Below are positions 1-7,760 of a DNA stretch of 9,913 nucleotides, in pieces. The notes below the pieces were generated by a model, which made no database searches, was not told where the DNA came from, and saw only the letters and a list, made by a program, of their open reading frames with translations. Within the stretch, counting starts at the first letter, position 1, and each line of letters begins with the position of its first letter. The stretch spans positions 1-9,913 of the forward strand of contig JASKZZ010000044.1 in the NCBI GenBank assembly GCA_030147335.1, given 5' to 3'. Made by a program: the position numbers and the translations under genes. This DNA is from Herpetosiphonaceae bacterium (GTDB lineage Bacteria > Chloroflexota > Chloroflexia > Chloroflexales > Kallotenuaceae).

Positions 1-999
1 GGCAGTTCCGCGCCAAACGTCGCCCGCTGGCTTGGCGATATTCGCACCTATTTTCCAGCCCCTGTTGTGCAGGTCATGCAGCAGGATGCGCTTGAACGAT
101 TGGGCTTACAGCAGATGTTGCTTGAACCCGAACTGCTTGCCGCAGTCGAGCCGGACGTGCATCTGGTGGCAACCCTGATTTCGTTGAATCGAGTCATACC
201 CAGTAAAACACGTGAAACGGCGCGGCATGTCGTGCGCCGCGTGGTGGAAGAGTTGGAGCGCAAGCTCGCCAACCCGCTCCGCCAAGCAATTACTGGCAGC
301 CTCCATCGCGCGGTTCGAAATCGCCGCCCACGCCACAACGAGATTGACTGGCTGCGCACCATTCGGGCCAACCTGAAGCATTATCAGCCCGAATACCGGA
401 CTATCGTCCCAGAAACTCGCATCGGCTTTGGACGCAAAGGCTCGTCCCTGCGTGACATTATTCTTTGCGTGGACCAAAGCGGGTCGATGGCAAGCTCCGT
501 GGTGTACTCCAGCATCATGGGTGCTGTTATGGCGTCGCTCAAGTCCGTCAAAACGTCGATGGTAGTGTTCGACACAGCAGTTGTCGATTTGACGGACGAA
601 CTGCACGATCCGGTGGATTTGCTGTTTGGTACGCAGCTAGGTGGTGGAACCGATATTAACCGCGCACTGGCGTATTGTCAGGGACTCGTGCGTAAACCAC
701 ACGATACTATTTTGGTGCTGATCAGCGACTTGTATGAGGGCGGCAACCGTGAGGACATGCTGGCTCGGGCGGCAGCCCTTGTCGGCTCGGGCGTCCAGAT
801 GATCGCCTTGCTCGCCCTTGCCGATCATGGCGCGCCAAGCTCCGATCACTATGTCGCTGCCGCGCTTGCCAGACTCGGTGTACCAAGCTTTGCCTGCACA
901 CCCGATCTGTTTCCCGACCTCATGGCGGCAGCGATTAAGCGTCAAGATATGACGCAGTGGGCAGCACAACACGGCATGGTCGTGGCTCGAAGCTCATAA
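1..999 (+). CDS. VWA domain protein, CoxE/YehP type (5' end missing)
   Basis: The reading frame is open from base 1, so the gene starts left of the window; the GTG at 67 is an internal codon, not a convincing start. The visible 332 residues have a helical N-terminal part (including a basic VVEELERKL stretch) and then a von Willebrand A domain. The metal-ion-dependent adhesion site is complete: DQSGS (Asp codon at 472), Thr in GGGTD near base 650, and Asp in ISDLYEG near base 727. No signal peptide or membrane segment is visible, so it is probably cytoplasmic. In known genomes such proteins (VWA_CoxE family, E. coli YehP) lie beside a MoxR-type AAA+ ATPase, a DUF5682 protein and a SWIM zinc-finger protein, and are thought to work with the ATPase as a chaperone-like pair. 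Those partners would be upstream and are not visible here. The gene ends with tandem stops TAA TAG. Family is fairly sure; the role is not. Confidence 0.88.
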   Translation, partial: GSSAPNVARWLGDIRTYFPAPVVQVMQQDALERLGLQQMLLEPELLAAVEPDVHLVATLISLNRVIPSKTRETARHVVRRVVEELERKLANPLRQAITGSLHRAVRNRRPRHNEIDWLRTIRANLKHYQPEYRTIVPETRIGFGRKGSSLRDIILCVDQSGSMASSVVYSSIMGAVMASLKSVKTSMVVFDTAVVDLTDELHDPVDLLFGTQLGGGTDINRALAYCQGLVRKPHDTILVLISDLYEGGNREDMLARAAALVGSGVQMIALLALADHGAPSSDHYVAAALARLGVPSFACTPDLFPDLMAAAIKRQDMTQWAAQHGMVVARSS

Positions 1000-1033
1000 T
1001 AGGCGGTAAGCTGCATGGTCATAAGGGCTGGAC

Positions 1034-1081
1034 ACGATAAGAAGTGTGTACGGATGAAAGCTCGTACACACTTCTTATCGT
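1034..1081. terminator. Perfect 19-bp hairpin between convergent genes
   Basis: The arms 1034-1052 and 1063-1081 are perfect reverse complements of 19 bp around a 10-nt loop. The hairpin lies 35 bp after the VWA stop and 12 bp from the stop of the leftward beta-helix gene, so it is placed to end transcription from both sides. Neither side has a U-tract (TCCAAGG on the right), so it is not a textbook intrinsic terminator. It may act by blocking readthrough or protecting 3' ends. Confidence 0.6.
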
Positions 1082-1092
1082 CCAAGGAGATG

Positions 1093-3432
1093 TTAGTGCC
1101 GAATAAGCGGCAAGAAGATGGTTAGCGTCTCACCACCTGGCGTCGAAGCGTCGGTGATTGTGACGGTACCGTCGGCATCGCTTATCGTGGCATTGGTCGG
1201 GTTTATAAGCTGAACCGTGAAGGTTTCATCCGGCTCAATCGTTTGTTCATTCAAAATGGGGACGGCGATGCTCGTTACATTGTTTCCCGGCATGAACGTC
1301 AATGTACCGCTTCGGGCCTGGTAATCAGTTCCCGCCGTTGCCGTGCCGTCTTTCGTGGTGTACTCAACCGTGATGATTTTCTCACTTGGCGCAGATAAAC
1401 GGACGATCACGGAAGCTGTATCGGTACCACTTTGGCTTTCCCGCACCGTCAAATCTTGAATGGCAATGCTTGGTGCGGCATCGTTATCTACAATTGTCAC
1501 CGTTGCATTTTTTTGCGCGCCGAGGATTGCGCTGCCGGTCGGCGTATGCAGCATGACATTCATCATTTCGTCGGCTTCGTCGGTGTTGTCGTTTATGATG
1601 GGGACGGTAAACGACGTTTGTGTTTCACCATCGGCAAAGGTGGCGGTGCCAACGGTTGATGTATAGTCTGCTCCATTCTTAGCCGTGCCATCACTTGTGA
1701 CATACGTAACTCCGGCTAGCCCTACGCTGCTGGTGCGGACAACCGAAATGGTCGCATGGGTATCCTGTTCGTTGGCATTATACGTTGCGCTCTGAAATTG
1801 AATCGTCCCTGCCGCTGTCGCTTCCAAACATAGCGAGAACTCAGATGTGTTGCTGGTCACATTGTTCGTCGTTGTCGCGGTTATGAACTTTCCAACCAAG
1901 TTTGATGCTGTGACGTGCTCAAAGCTTGTGTTACCGAGGGCATCAGTTGTCACGTTATTTGCGCCAAAGTATGTTTTTGCTTCGCCATAACCCGATTCAT
2001 CACATGTGTCGTTTGCGAATAAGTGAATGTGGAAGGACGTGTTTGGGGTGCTGGTGAGTGTACCGACAATTGTTGTGCCCTTGCCGGCCGCTGCTGACTG
2101 AAGCACTGGATAATTTTGCAGATCATTTGCGCCGGTGTCATTATCATTGCTATCATTCGGAGTAACACCGTCCGCCCCCAGATCGATGCCCAGCTTCCCG
2201 TTTCCAAAAATAGTATTGCTGCGAATGCCATTACGCGCTCCGGTCGTAACCGTAATGCCGTCGCCTTTGTTGTACGCGATGGTATTGCCGCCGCCGCCAA
2301 TGGTGCTGCCGTTCGTTTCGGCGTACACACCGCTACCACCATTGCCTAGATCGCTACTGCCGGTAATGTCGGTACCGATGTAGTTGCCCTGGATAACGGT
2401 TGCGCTGAACATGCTTGTCAGCTTGATGCCGTTACCTGCGTTGCCCGAAATAATGTTGCGGGCTGTGCCAGCCGAGCCGATCACATTCGAATTGGCTTGG
2501 CCAATCCAGATACCGTCAGTACCATTGCCAATTGCTGCTGTACCGGTTGGGTCAGTGCCGATCAAATTACCTTTAATCTGGTTACCGTTCGATGAACTCC
2601 CGAAGATGCGAATTGCGCCCTGTGAGGTGCTGCCGCCGTTGCCCGAAATAACGTTTCCGGTACCGGTCGTCGTGCCGCCAATAATGTTGTTTGGCGAAAA
2701 GGTGATGGTGATGCCGGAATTCAAATTAGGAACCGCAGCAACACCAGCAGCGTTCGTGCCGATATAGTTACCTTGAACAGTGTTGTTCGCGCCGGGGTTT
2801 TCGATCCCGACTCCTACGAGATTTGCCGAGATGAGATTGCGCGCTTCAATACTTGTCCCGCCAATAGTGTTGTTGGAGCTAAGGACACGAACGCCCGTAC
2901 CGTTATACGACGTAGCTCTGTTGTTGCCTGTCGCATCTGTCCCGATAAAATTGCCGCTGACCGTATTTCCACCCGCTGTTTCCAGCTTAATCGCTGAACC
3001 CTGTCCAACATAGCTATTAATGATCAATCCACGGATTGTACTATTTCCGGCGGTGACATAGAGTCCCGGCACTGGTCCGGCTGCATCTCCACGCAGTTCG
3101 ATCATCAACATCGCATTATTGCCGGTTTCAAGGGTGTTAGGAATCGCGCCGGGTTGCGAGTAGCCGTCGATGATTACTGGCGCGGTGATTAGTGGCAGTT
3201 GTGATGTTGGTGCAATTGTATGCACTCCCGTGCCTGGTATGTTGAAGCGAATTGTATCGAGATCGGGAGTGGCGTTTGCTTCAAGAATCGCCTCACGAAG
3301 TGTGTTGGGACCGACATCTGCGGTGCTGGTGACGGTAATGGTTGCGGCGTAGGAAGTACGTGCAGGTAGTCCCACGAACGCGCTTATCAAGAAGATCACT
3401 CCGAGGGCCTGAGCTAATTTGGATGTGTACAT
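1093..3432 (-). CDS. Secreted right-handed beta-helix protein with two Calx-beta domains
   Basis: A 779-residue exported protein. I chose the ATG at 3432, not the in-frame ATG at 3480: it has an AAGG 11 nt upstream, and it puts a normal signal peptide at the N-terminus (MYTSKLAQALGV then a hydrophobic core, with AxA-like cleavage after SYA, residue 29). The upstream start has no Shine-Dalgarno. Domains in order: an entry module with TLREAILEAN (about 30-100), typical of this family; parallel beta-helix coils (about 120-415) marked by recurring GNxIGT and N(V/I/L)IS(G/A)N motifs; a linking beta domain (about 440-540) with one likely Cys pair (CDESGYGE and LCLEA); Calx-beta 1 (about 543-650) and Calx-beta 2 (about 653-762), each with the DGTA..GxDY signature and DE-rich calcium-site strands. 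It ends in TIFLPLIRH. The likely role is surface or extracellular, calcium-stabilised adhesion or polysaccharide binding. No catalytic residues can be assigned. It is monocistronic by position. Confidence 0.88.
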   Translation of the reverse strand: MYTSKLAQALGVIFLISAFVGLPARTSYAATITVTSTADVGPNTLREAILEANATPDLDTIRFNIPGTGVHTIAPTSQLPLITAPVIIDGYSQPGAIPNTLETGNNAMLMIELRGDAAGPVPGLYVTAGNSTIRGLIINSYVGQGSAIKLETAGGNTVSGNFIGTDATGNNRATSYNGTGVRVLSSNNTIGGTSIEARNLISANLVGVGIENPGANNTVQGNYIGTNAAGVAAVPNLNSGITITFSPNNIIGGTTTGTGNVISGNGGSTSQGAIRIFGSSSNGNQIKGNLIGTDPTGTAAIGNGTDGIWIGQANSNVIGSAGTARNIISGNAGNGIKLTSMFSATVIQGNYIGTDITGSSDLGNGGSGVYAETNGSTIGGGGNTIAYNKGDGITVTTGARNGIRSNTIFGNGKLGIDLGADGVTPNDSNDNDTGANDLQNYPVLQSAAAGKGTTIVGTLTSTPNTSFHIHLFANDTCDESGYGEAKTYFGANNVTTDALGNTSFEHVTASNLVGKFITATTTNNVTSNTSEFSLCLEATAAGTIQFQSATYNANEQDTHATISVVRTSSVGLAGVTYVTSDGTAKNGADYTSTVGTATFADGETQTSFTVPIINDNTDEADEMMNVMLHTPTGSAILGAQKNATVTIVDNDAAPSIAIQDLTVRESQSGTDTASVIVRLSAPSEKIITVEYTTKDGTATAGTDYQARSGTLTFMPGNNVTSIAVPILNEQTIEPDETFTVQLINPTNATISDADGTVTITDASTPGGETLTIFLPLIRH

Positions 3433-3926
3433 ACGGTTGTATACCTTGCCTTGTACGATGATGAAAACAAGAACGGTCATGAAGGTCTACGATATGGAGG
3501 ACGAAGTACGAACCTGTACCATTTCGCCATGCTGTGTTCGCTCATCCTGAAGTGTGATTATTTCCAGCGTGTGTGCCGTAATCCTTCGTGTGCGATGTTG
3601 GTCGTCTTCGTTGGATCTTGCGCAGATGACGGGTTAAATCCGACTTCATGATGGTGCGAAACGGTAGAATTACTTCTCCTTCAGCCTACGGCCTGCTTGG
3701 GAGTGTTTCATTAGTAAGAAGTCGAATCTGTGGATGTTAGCAAGGGGGATATACGGGGGGACCATTGGTGTAGAACACATGGTCGCATCGTCGGCAAAAG
3801 AGGGAAGCTTACGAGTGAAGAAATCACCTTTATAAGCATGACTTTTGACATATCCAGACTCCGACACATCTAGCGTATCATCACCTACATCGATCACCAT
3901 TCGTCACAACAACTTGAAAGGAAGCT
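3433..3926. other. Divergent intergenic region without a convincing gene
   Basis: About 490 bp between the starts of the leftward beta-helix gene and the rightward S12 hydrolase gene. It must carry both promoters. The only clear box is TTGACA at 3845-3850 on the + strand. Short ORFs on both strands lack Shine-Dalgarno sites and recognisable motifs. The length is generous for two promoters, so binding sites for regulators are possible, but no strong palindrome stands out. Confidence 0.5.
3845..3881 (+). promoter_or_regulatory. Possible promoter of the S12 hydrolase gene
   Basis: TTGACA (3845-3850) is an exact -35 consensus 77 bp before the start codon. There is no good -10 at 17 nt; the nearest candidates are TAGCGT (3871, spacing 20) and TATCAT (3876, spacing 25). 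The call rests mainly on the -35 box and its position. Confidence 0.3.
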
Positions 3927-5402
3927 ATGCTTGCCCAGGCCTTATCGCTGTTTCTGGCAATTATCATGATGCTGTTTGTTGTAGGCGGCAGCGCTGCTGC
4001 ACAACCAGATGCATCCGGTCCCGATTTCGCCGCAATTGATAGCTATATCAAAGCTCAAATGGCTAGCGACCGCGTGCCAGGTGTAGCACTTGCCATCGTA
4101 CACAACGATCAAATTGTGTACACGCGTGGTTATGGTGACGATGGACATGGTCGTCCAATCACGCCCCAGACGAGCTTTATTCTAGGTTCGATGAGCAAAT
4201 CTTTCACGGCACTGGCACTCATGCAGCTGGTTGAGCGCGGCGCAATCGAGCTGGACGCGCCCGTTCAACGCTACCTGCCGTGGTTCCGCGTCGCTGACCC
4301 TGAAGACTCGGCGGCAATCACCGTGCGCCATCTGCTTAACCATACGAGTGGTATTCCAACGCGCGCTCCACAGGCGGACGGAAACGCTGCAACGCTTCAT
4401 GATCACGTGCGTGTGCTGGCCGATGTGTCGCTCAGTAATCCGCCCGGTACCAAACACGAATACGCTAGCCCAAACTACCTGGTACTTGGCACAATTATCG
4501 AGCAGGTCACCGGCCAATCCTACCCGGCCTATATCCAGCAGCACAGCTTCGCGCCGCTCCAAATGCAGCACAGCTTCACCGACCAGGACCACGCTACGAA
4601 GAATGGCATGGCCCAAGGACATCGTTACTGGTTCGGCTTTCCTGTTGCTGCGACGCTGCCATATGAGAAGGATCGAATGCCGACAGCCGCGTTGGTCAGC
4701 AGCGCGGAGGATCTTGGGCAGTATCTGATCGCCCAGCTCAATGCGGGCAAGTACAGAGGGAATACTGTGCTGTCATCAGCCGGCATCGCTCAGATGCACG
4801 AGCCGAGCGTACAAGAGGAAGACTTCGCGTATGCGTTTGGCTGGCGGGCTGGAACGATTGGAAACGTTCCGGCGATCCATCACGGCGGCATTGTTCCCCA
4901 TTTTCGCGGCAAGATGGTGATGCTGCCTGAGCAGCGCTGGGGCGTGGCTCTGCTGACCAATGTTTCAACCAGTTTCCCGCTGCCAATCATGCCCACCAGT
5001 CATCGCATGGCCGACGACATTGCGGCTTACCTTGCCGGACAGCCTCTGGTCACCAGCAGATACACCCAGAGCAGCGTGTATCTGGGTATCACGGTCGGGA
5101 TGGCACTGGTAATGCTCAACCAGCTCAAAGGTTTGCTGCTGATCCGTCGTTGGCACGCCCAGCGAATAGGTCGATCACCCTGGAATATACGAGTCGAGCT
5201 TGGTACGGAGCTGTTGTGGCCTGTGTTTGCGCTGGTTGGGCTGCCTTTCGTACTCAAGATTCCATGGAGTGAACTCATACGGGGCACACCCGATATGGCG
5301 CTATGGCTCGTTGTCAGCGTCGTCCTTGGCATGATCACCGCTGCAGCGAAAGTCATTTCCATGCTGAAAGATCCTCGTGGTGGCGTCGCACGTACAACGT
5401 AA
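3927..5402 (+). CDS. Secreted S12-family serine hydrolase (beta-lactamase/DD-peptidase fold) with C-terminal membrane helices
   Basis: 491 residues. The ATG at 3927 follows GAAAGGAAG, and an in-frame stop 12 bp upstream rules out an earlier start. Residues 1-25 are a hydrophobic signal sequence ending GSAAA, unusual in having no positive charge before the core. The class C beta-lactamase/peptidase S12 domain (about 32-370) shows S88-M-S-K91 as nucleophile motif, H318-H319-G320 as the third motif, and LLNHTSGIP and GTIIEQVTGQSY as family landmarks. The second motif, normally Y-x-N, is Y179-A-S181, so the Asn is replaced. Three hydrophobic segments follow (about 384-406, 425-443, 457-478), so the catalytic domain should sit outside the membrane, anchored at its C-terminus. 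The family includes beta-lactamases, DD-carboxypeptidases, D-aminopeptidases and esterases; the substrate cannot be read from the sequence. The altered YxN motif argues against simply calling it a beta-lactamase. A terminator-like hairpin follows. Confidence 0.9.
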   Translation: MLAQALSLFLAIIMMLFVVGGSAAAQPDASGPDFAAIDSYIKAQMASDRVPGVALAIVHNDQIVYTRGYGDDGHGRPITPQTSFILGSMSKSFTALALMQLVERGAIELDAPVQRYLPWFRVADPEDSAAITVRHLLNHTSGIPTRAPQADGNAATLHDHVRVLADVSLSNPPGTKHEYASPNYLVLGTIIEQVTGQSYPAYIQQHSFAPLQMQHSFTDQDHATKNGMAQGHRYWFGFPVAATLPYEKDRMPTAALVSSAEDLGQYLIAQLNAGKYRGNTVLSSAGIAQMHEPSVQEEDFAYAFGWRAGTIGNVPAIHHGGIVPHFRGKMVMLPEQRWGVALLTNVSTSFPLPIMPTSHRMADDIAAYLAGQPLVTSRYTQSSVYLGITVGMALVMLNQLKGLLLIRRWHAQRIGRSPWNIRVELGTELLWPVFALVGLPFVLKIPWSELIRGTPDMALWLVVSVVLGMITAAAKVISMLKDPRGGVARTT

Positions 5403-5416
5403 CAGGGAAGCAAAGC

Positions 5417-5470
5417 CAACATCCTTGGCCATGAGCCGGAATATATTTAGTGGCCCGGATGTTGCATTTT
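5417..5470 (+). terminator. Probable terminator after the first S12 gene
   Basis: Arms CAACATCC (5417-5424) and GGATGTTG (5457-5464) pair perfectly. After a small internal loop the stem continues with GGCCA (5427-5431) and TGGCC (5451-5455) around an AT-rich 19-nt loop. A short T-run (CATTTTATGTTT) follows. It lies 15 bp after the stop codon. Confidence 0.55.
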
Positions 5471-5517
5471 ATGTTTGTACATACCTGTAAGCGACGACAC
5501 AGATGGAGGGATGAGCA

Positions 5518-5982
5518 ATGCGCCAGAACATGACACACATATTGTTAGTCGAGCCGCGTCCGGAATACGCTATCGTAACTGCTGGGGAGCTGAGCAAGCT
5601 CGATTGCGAAGTTGCGCTGGCTCGCACGCCGGACGAAGGTCGTCTGCTGCTCAACACGCTACGCGATCATTCCGGTGTTGCCTCGCTCATCCTCGTCGAC
5701 GTTTCAACAGGTGATGGTTGTAATTTCGCAGCTGAGCTATTCAATCACATGATGGACGGCACGCTGCCATTAGCGCCAATCATTGGTCTTGCGCCGATTG
5801 TGTCGCTGGAGATTGAGGCAGCTGCACACGCGGCCGGCTGTGATTTCGTACTTCGCGCACCGCTTGGTCCAGGCGGTGCTCAGCTTATTCAGCAGCTCAG
5901 CGCAGTGGCGGCGCATGACGAAGCATTGCCCGAATCACTGCCAAGCTATGCCGAGCACGACGCCGAGTTCGCGCTCGTCTAA
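5518..5982 (+). CDS. Stand-alone degenerate receiver (CheY-like) domain protein
   Basis: 154 residues. The ATG at 5518 has GGAGGG 7 nt upstream. The sequence follows the receiver fold: strand HILLVE (7-12), strand ending in SLILVD (56-61), strand PLAPIIGL (84-91), and AAGCDFVLRAPL (105-116), where the conserved Lys-Pro usually lies. Asp61 is in the phosphoacceptor position. Other active-site residues are altered: the acidic pair after strand 1 is E12-P13, the Thr/Ser after strand 4 is Ala (GLAP), and the conserved Lys is Arg113. There is no output domain, only a polar, acidic tail of about 25 residues. It may bind a partner in a phosphorylation-independent way or be weakly phosphorylated. No histidine kinase is nearby. 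It is bounded by hairpins on both sides, so it is probably its own transcription unit. The fold assignment is fairly good; the function is unknown. Confidence 0.7.
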   Translation: MRQNMTHILLVEPRPEYAIVTAGELSKLDCEVALARTPDEGRLLLNTLRDHSGVASLILVDVSTGDGCNFAAELFNHMMDGTLPLAPIIGLAPIVSLEIEAAAHAAGCDFVLRAPLGPGGAQLIQQLSAVAAHDEALPESLPSYAEHDAEFALV

Positions 5983-5994
5983 CGAAGAAGTATC

Positions 5995-6040
5995 AGATCA
6001 CGGTGGAGATGTAGCTTAACATCTGCGCCCTGATCTTTTT
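5995..6040 (+). terminator. Intrinsic terminator after the receiver gene
   Basis: AGATCA (5995-6000) pairs with TGATCT (6031-6036). After a mismatch, GG/CC and one wobble pair, the inner stem AGATGT/ACATCT (6007-6012 and 6019-6024) closes a 6-nt loop. TTTTT (6036-6040) follows directly. It starts 13 bp after the stop codon, as expected for a Rho-independent terminator. Confidence 0.75.
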
Positions 6041-6152
6041 GTTGCCCACGTAGTTCCACCCATCAGCACATCCTGCTGCTCGCTATAGTCTTGGCGCTGA
6101 TTGTTGCTTCACACGCTGTATGTTACCCTCAAGCATCAACAGGAGTATGCCA

Positions 6153-7652
6153 ATGTTTGATCTCCTTCCTCCCGCGATGGTTGCCGCCGCGCTCAGTACC
6201 TTTGATGTTCCTGGGCTTTCCGTCGTTGTTATCAAGGATGATACTGTAGTGCTGGAGCAGGGATTTGGCGTTCGCCAGCTCGGTGGAACAGCTCCGGTCG
6301 ATGCACACACGTTGTTTGCCATTGGCTCGATCTCGAAGTCGGTGACGGCACTGTGTCTGGCAATGCTGGTTGACGCGGGTCAGCTTCGATGGGACGATCC
6401 GGTGATCCAACATTTGCCGTCGTTTCAACTATCCGATTCTTATGTGACCCGCGAGATTACCATTCGTGATCTGCTGGTTCATCGCAGTGGCCTAGCTTCG
6501 GTTAGCGGCGGCACGTTGTGGTACGGCTCTTCGTATAGCCGCGCCGAGGTCGTGCATCGACTGCGTTACCTCATGCCGGTCTCCAGCTTTCGCAGCCAGT
6601 ACGCGTATCAAAACGTAACCTATCTTGTGGCTGGGCAAATCGTCGAAGCATTGACTGGTCAAACATGGGACAACTTTGTGCGCGAGCGCATCTTTGCTCC
6701 GCTTGGGATGCCTGTAGCCACCACTACCATTCCCAATGAGCAGCAGGTCGCAAACATAGCGACGCCACACGCGCTGGTCGGTGGGTCGCTCCAGCCGGTC
6801 GCGCATCGTAATTACGATAATGTCGCTCCCGCCGCTTCAATCTATGCCGGTGCGTTGGAGCTTGCACAGTACCTGCGGTTGTTTCTTAGTGGCGGCGCTG
6901 TTGACGGCGTTCGCCTCGTTGATGCGGCGCGTATTGCCGAGCTATGGTCAGCACAAACAGTGATCCCCATCGAAACGCCCCATCAAGAACTGGCTTCGCT
7001 CACGCCGCAGTTTTATGCCTACGCGCTCGGCTGGTTTGTTCGCGATTATCGTGGCCATAAGCTGATCACACATTCGGGCGGCGTAGACGGCATGACTGCC
7101 CTGGTTACGATGGTTCCGGACGCCGGATTGGGCGTGGTCGTGCTGTCAAATGGCGAGTCGCCGCTGATTGGTCCGATCACTTATCGTCTGCTTGACCATT
7201 ATCTCGGGCTGCCGCACACCGATCTGTTTGCTAACTACCAGGCGGTCTACGAGAAGCGAAAGGCAAAGCAGCAAGCCGATCTCCAGCAGCGTGATGCCGT
7301 TCGCGTGGCAAACACCACGCCGTCTCTGCCGCTCGACCACTATACCGGCACCTATCACGACAGGCTGTATGGCGATGCATCGGTGCGTCAGGTAGGCGAT
7401 CAGCTTATGCTGGAGTTTGCCGTGACTCCCAGCTTTACCGCCGACCTCACACATTGGCACTACGACACGTTTTTGATTACGTGGCGCGATCCGGTTATTC
7501 CATCGGGACTCGTCAGCTTTCCACTCAATGCCGAGGGACGTGTCGCTGCTATGGAGTTCGCTCAGCCCAAGCTGTTGGATGTCGATTTTGCCGAGCTAAA
7601 CTTTCGGCGTGTCCAGCTTGCTCCAGTGGCGGCTCCTCCCAGCAATACATAG
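6153..7652 (+). CDS. S12-family serine hydrolase with C-terminal lipocalin-like domain, no signal peptide
   Basis: 499 residues from the ATG at 6153. I prefer this start because AGGAG (6141-6145) is 7 nt upstream. The in-frame ATGs at 6120 and 6147 have no Shine-Dalgarno or sit 1 nt from it. The S12 catalytic domain (about 5-352) has all three motifs: S59-I-S-K62, Y152-Q-N154 and H307-S-G309, followed by the usual LVTMVPDAGLGVVVLSNGE strand pair. A charged linker (YEKRKAKQQ, about 366-380) leads to a C-terminal domain (about 395-490) starting LDHYTGTYHDRLYG. It resembles the small beta-barrel (DUF3471-type) domain found after many S12 hydrolases. There is no signal peptide or membrane helix, so a cytoplasmic location is likely. 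Possible activities are D-aminopeptidase, esterase or beta-lactam hydrolysis. It is a different subfamily from the anchored hydrolase upstream (different ends, intact YxN), so a recent duplication is unlikely. Confidence 0.9.
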   Translation: MFDLLPPAMVAAALSTFDVPGLSVVVIKDDTVVLEQGFGVRQLGGTAPVDAHTLFAIGSISKSVTALCLAMLVDAGQLRWDDPVIQHLPSFQLSDSYVTREITIRDLLVHRSGLASVSGGTLWYGSSYSRAEVVHRLRYLMPVSSFRSQYAYQNVTYLVAGQIVEALTGQTWDNFVRERIFAPLGMPVATTTIPNEQQVANIATPHALVGGSLQPVAHRNYDNVAPAASIYAGALELAQYLRLFLSGGAVDGVRLVDAARIAELWSAQTVIPIETPHQELASLTPQFYAYALGWFVRDYRGHKLITHSGGVDGMTALVTMVPDAGLGVVVLSNGESPLIGPITYRLLDHYLGLPHTDLFANYQAVYEKRKAKQQADLQQRDAVRVANTTPSLPLDHYTGTYHDRLYGDASVRQVGDQLMLEFAVTPSFTADLTHWHYDTFLITWRDPVIPSGLVSFPLNAEGRVAAMEFAQPKLLDVDFAELNFRRVQLAPVAAPPSNT

Positions 7653-7675
7653 CGGTCGAGCGCAAATTGCCAGAC

Positions 7676-7706
7676 TTGGAACAGCGGACACGGATGCGTG
7701 TACAAT
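7676..7706 (+). promoter_or_regulatory. Possible promoter of the split CHR transporter
   Basis: TACAAT (7701-7706) matches 5 of 6 bases of the -10 box. TTGGAA (7676-7681), 19 nt upstream, is a fair -35 box. It lies 54 bp before the transporter start codon, in a 108-bp gap. The spacing is longer than ideal. Confidence 0.4.
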
Positions 7707-7760
7707 GAGCGTCTGCTGTTGCTGCTAGCATGCGCTTGATGATAGCTGGAAGGATTTTGT

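Noticed and set aside
2384..2767. 127-codon + strand ORF opposite the beta-helix gene
   Set aside because: It runs antisense to the repeated GNxIGT/ISGN coils. Its Pro/Leu/Val-rich product is what the complement of those codons gives, and it has no ribosome site.
3433..3480. Longer N-terminus of the beta-helix protein from the ATG at 3480
   Set aside because: It lacks a ribosome site and would put 16 extra residues before a normal signal peptide.
3670..3900. 76-codon - strand ORF in the divergent intergenic region
   Set aside because: The peptide looks fairly protein-like, but there is no Shine-Dalgarno, no known motif, and the start overlaps the control region of the S12 gene.
6120..6152. 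Upstream starts (6120, 6147) for the second S12 hydrolase
   Set aside because: No Shine-Dalgarno before 6120, and AGGAG lies only 1 nt before 6147. The ATG at 6153 has the right spacing.
7708..7736. Hairpin (AGCG..TGCT / AGCA..CGCT) before the CHR transporter
   Set aside because: Short interrupted stems, and the likely transcription start falls inside the left arm, so it is not a credible riboswitch or attenuator.
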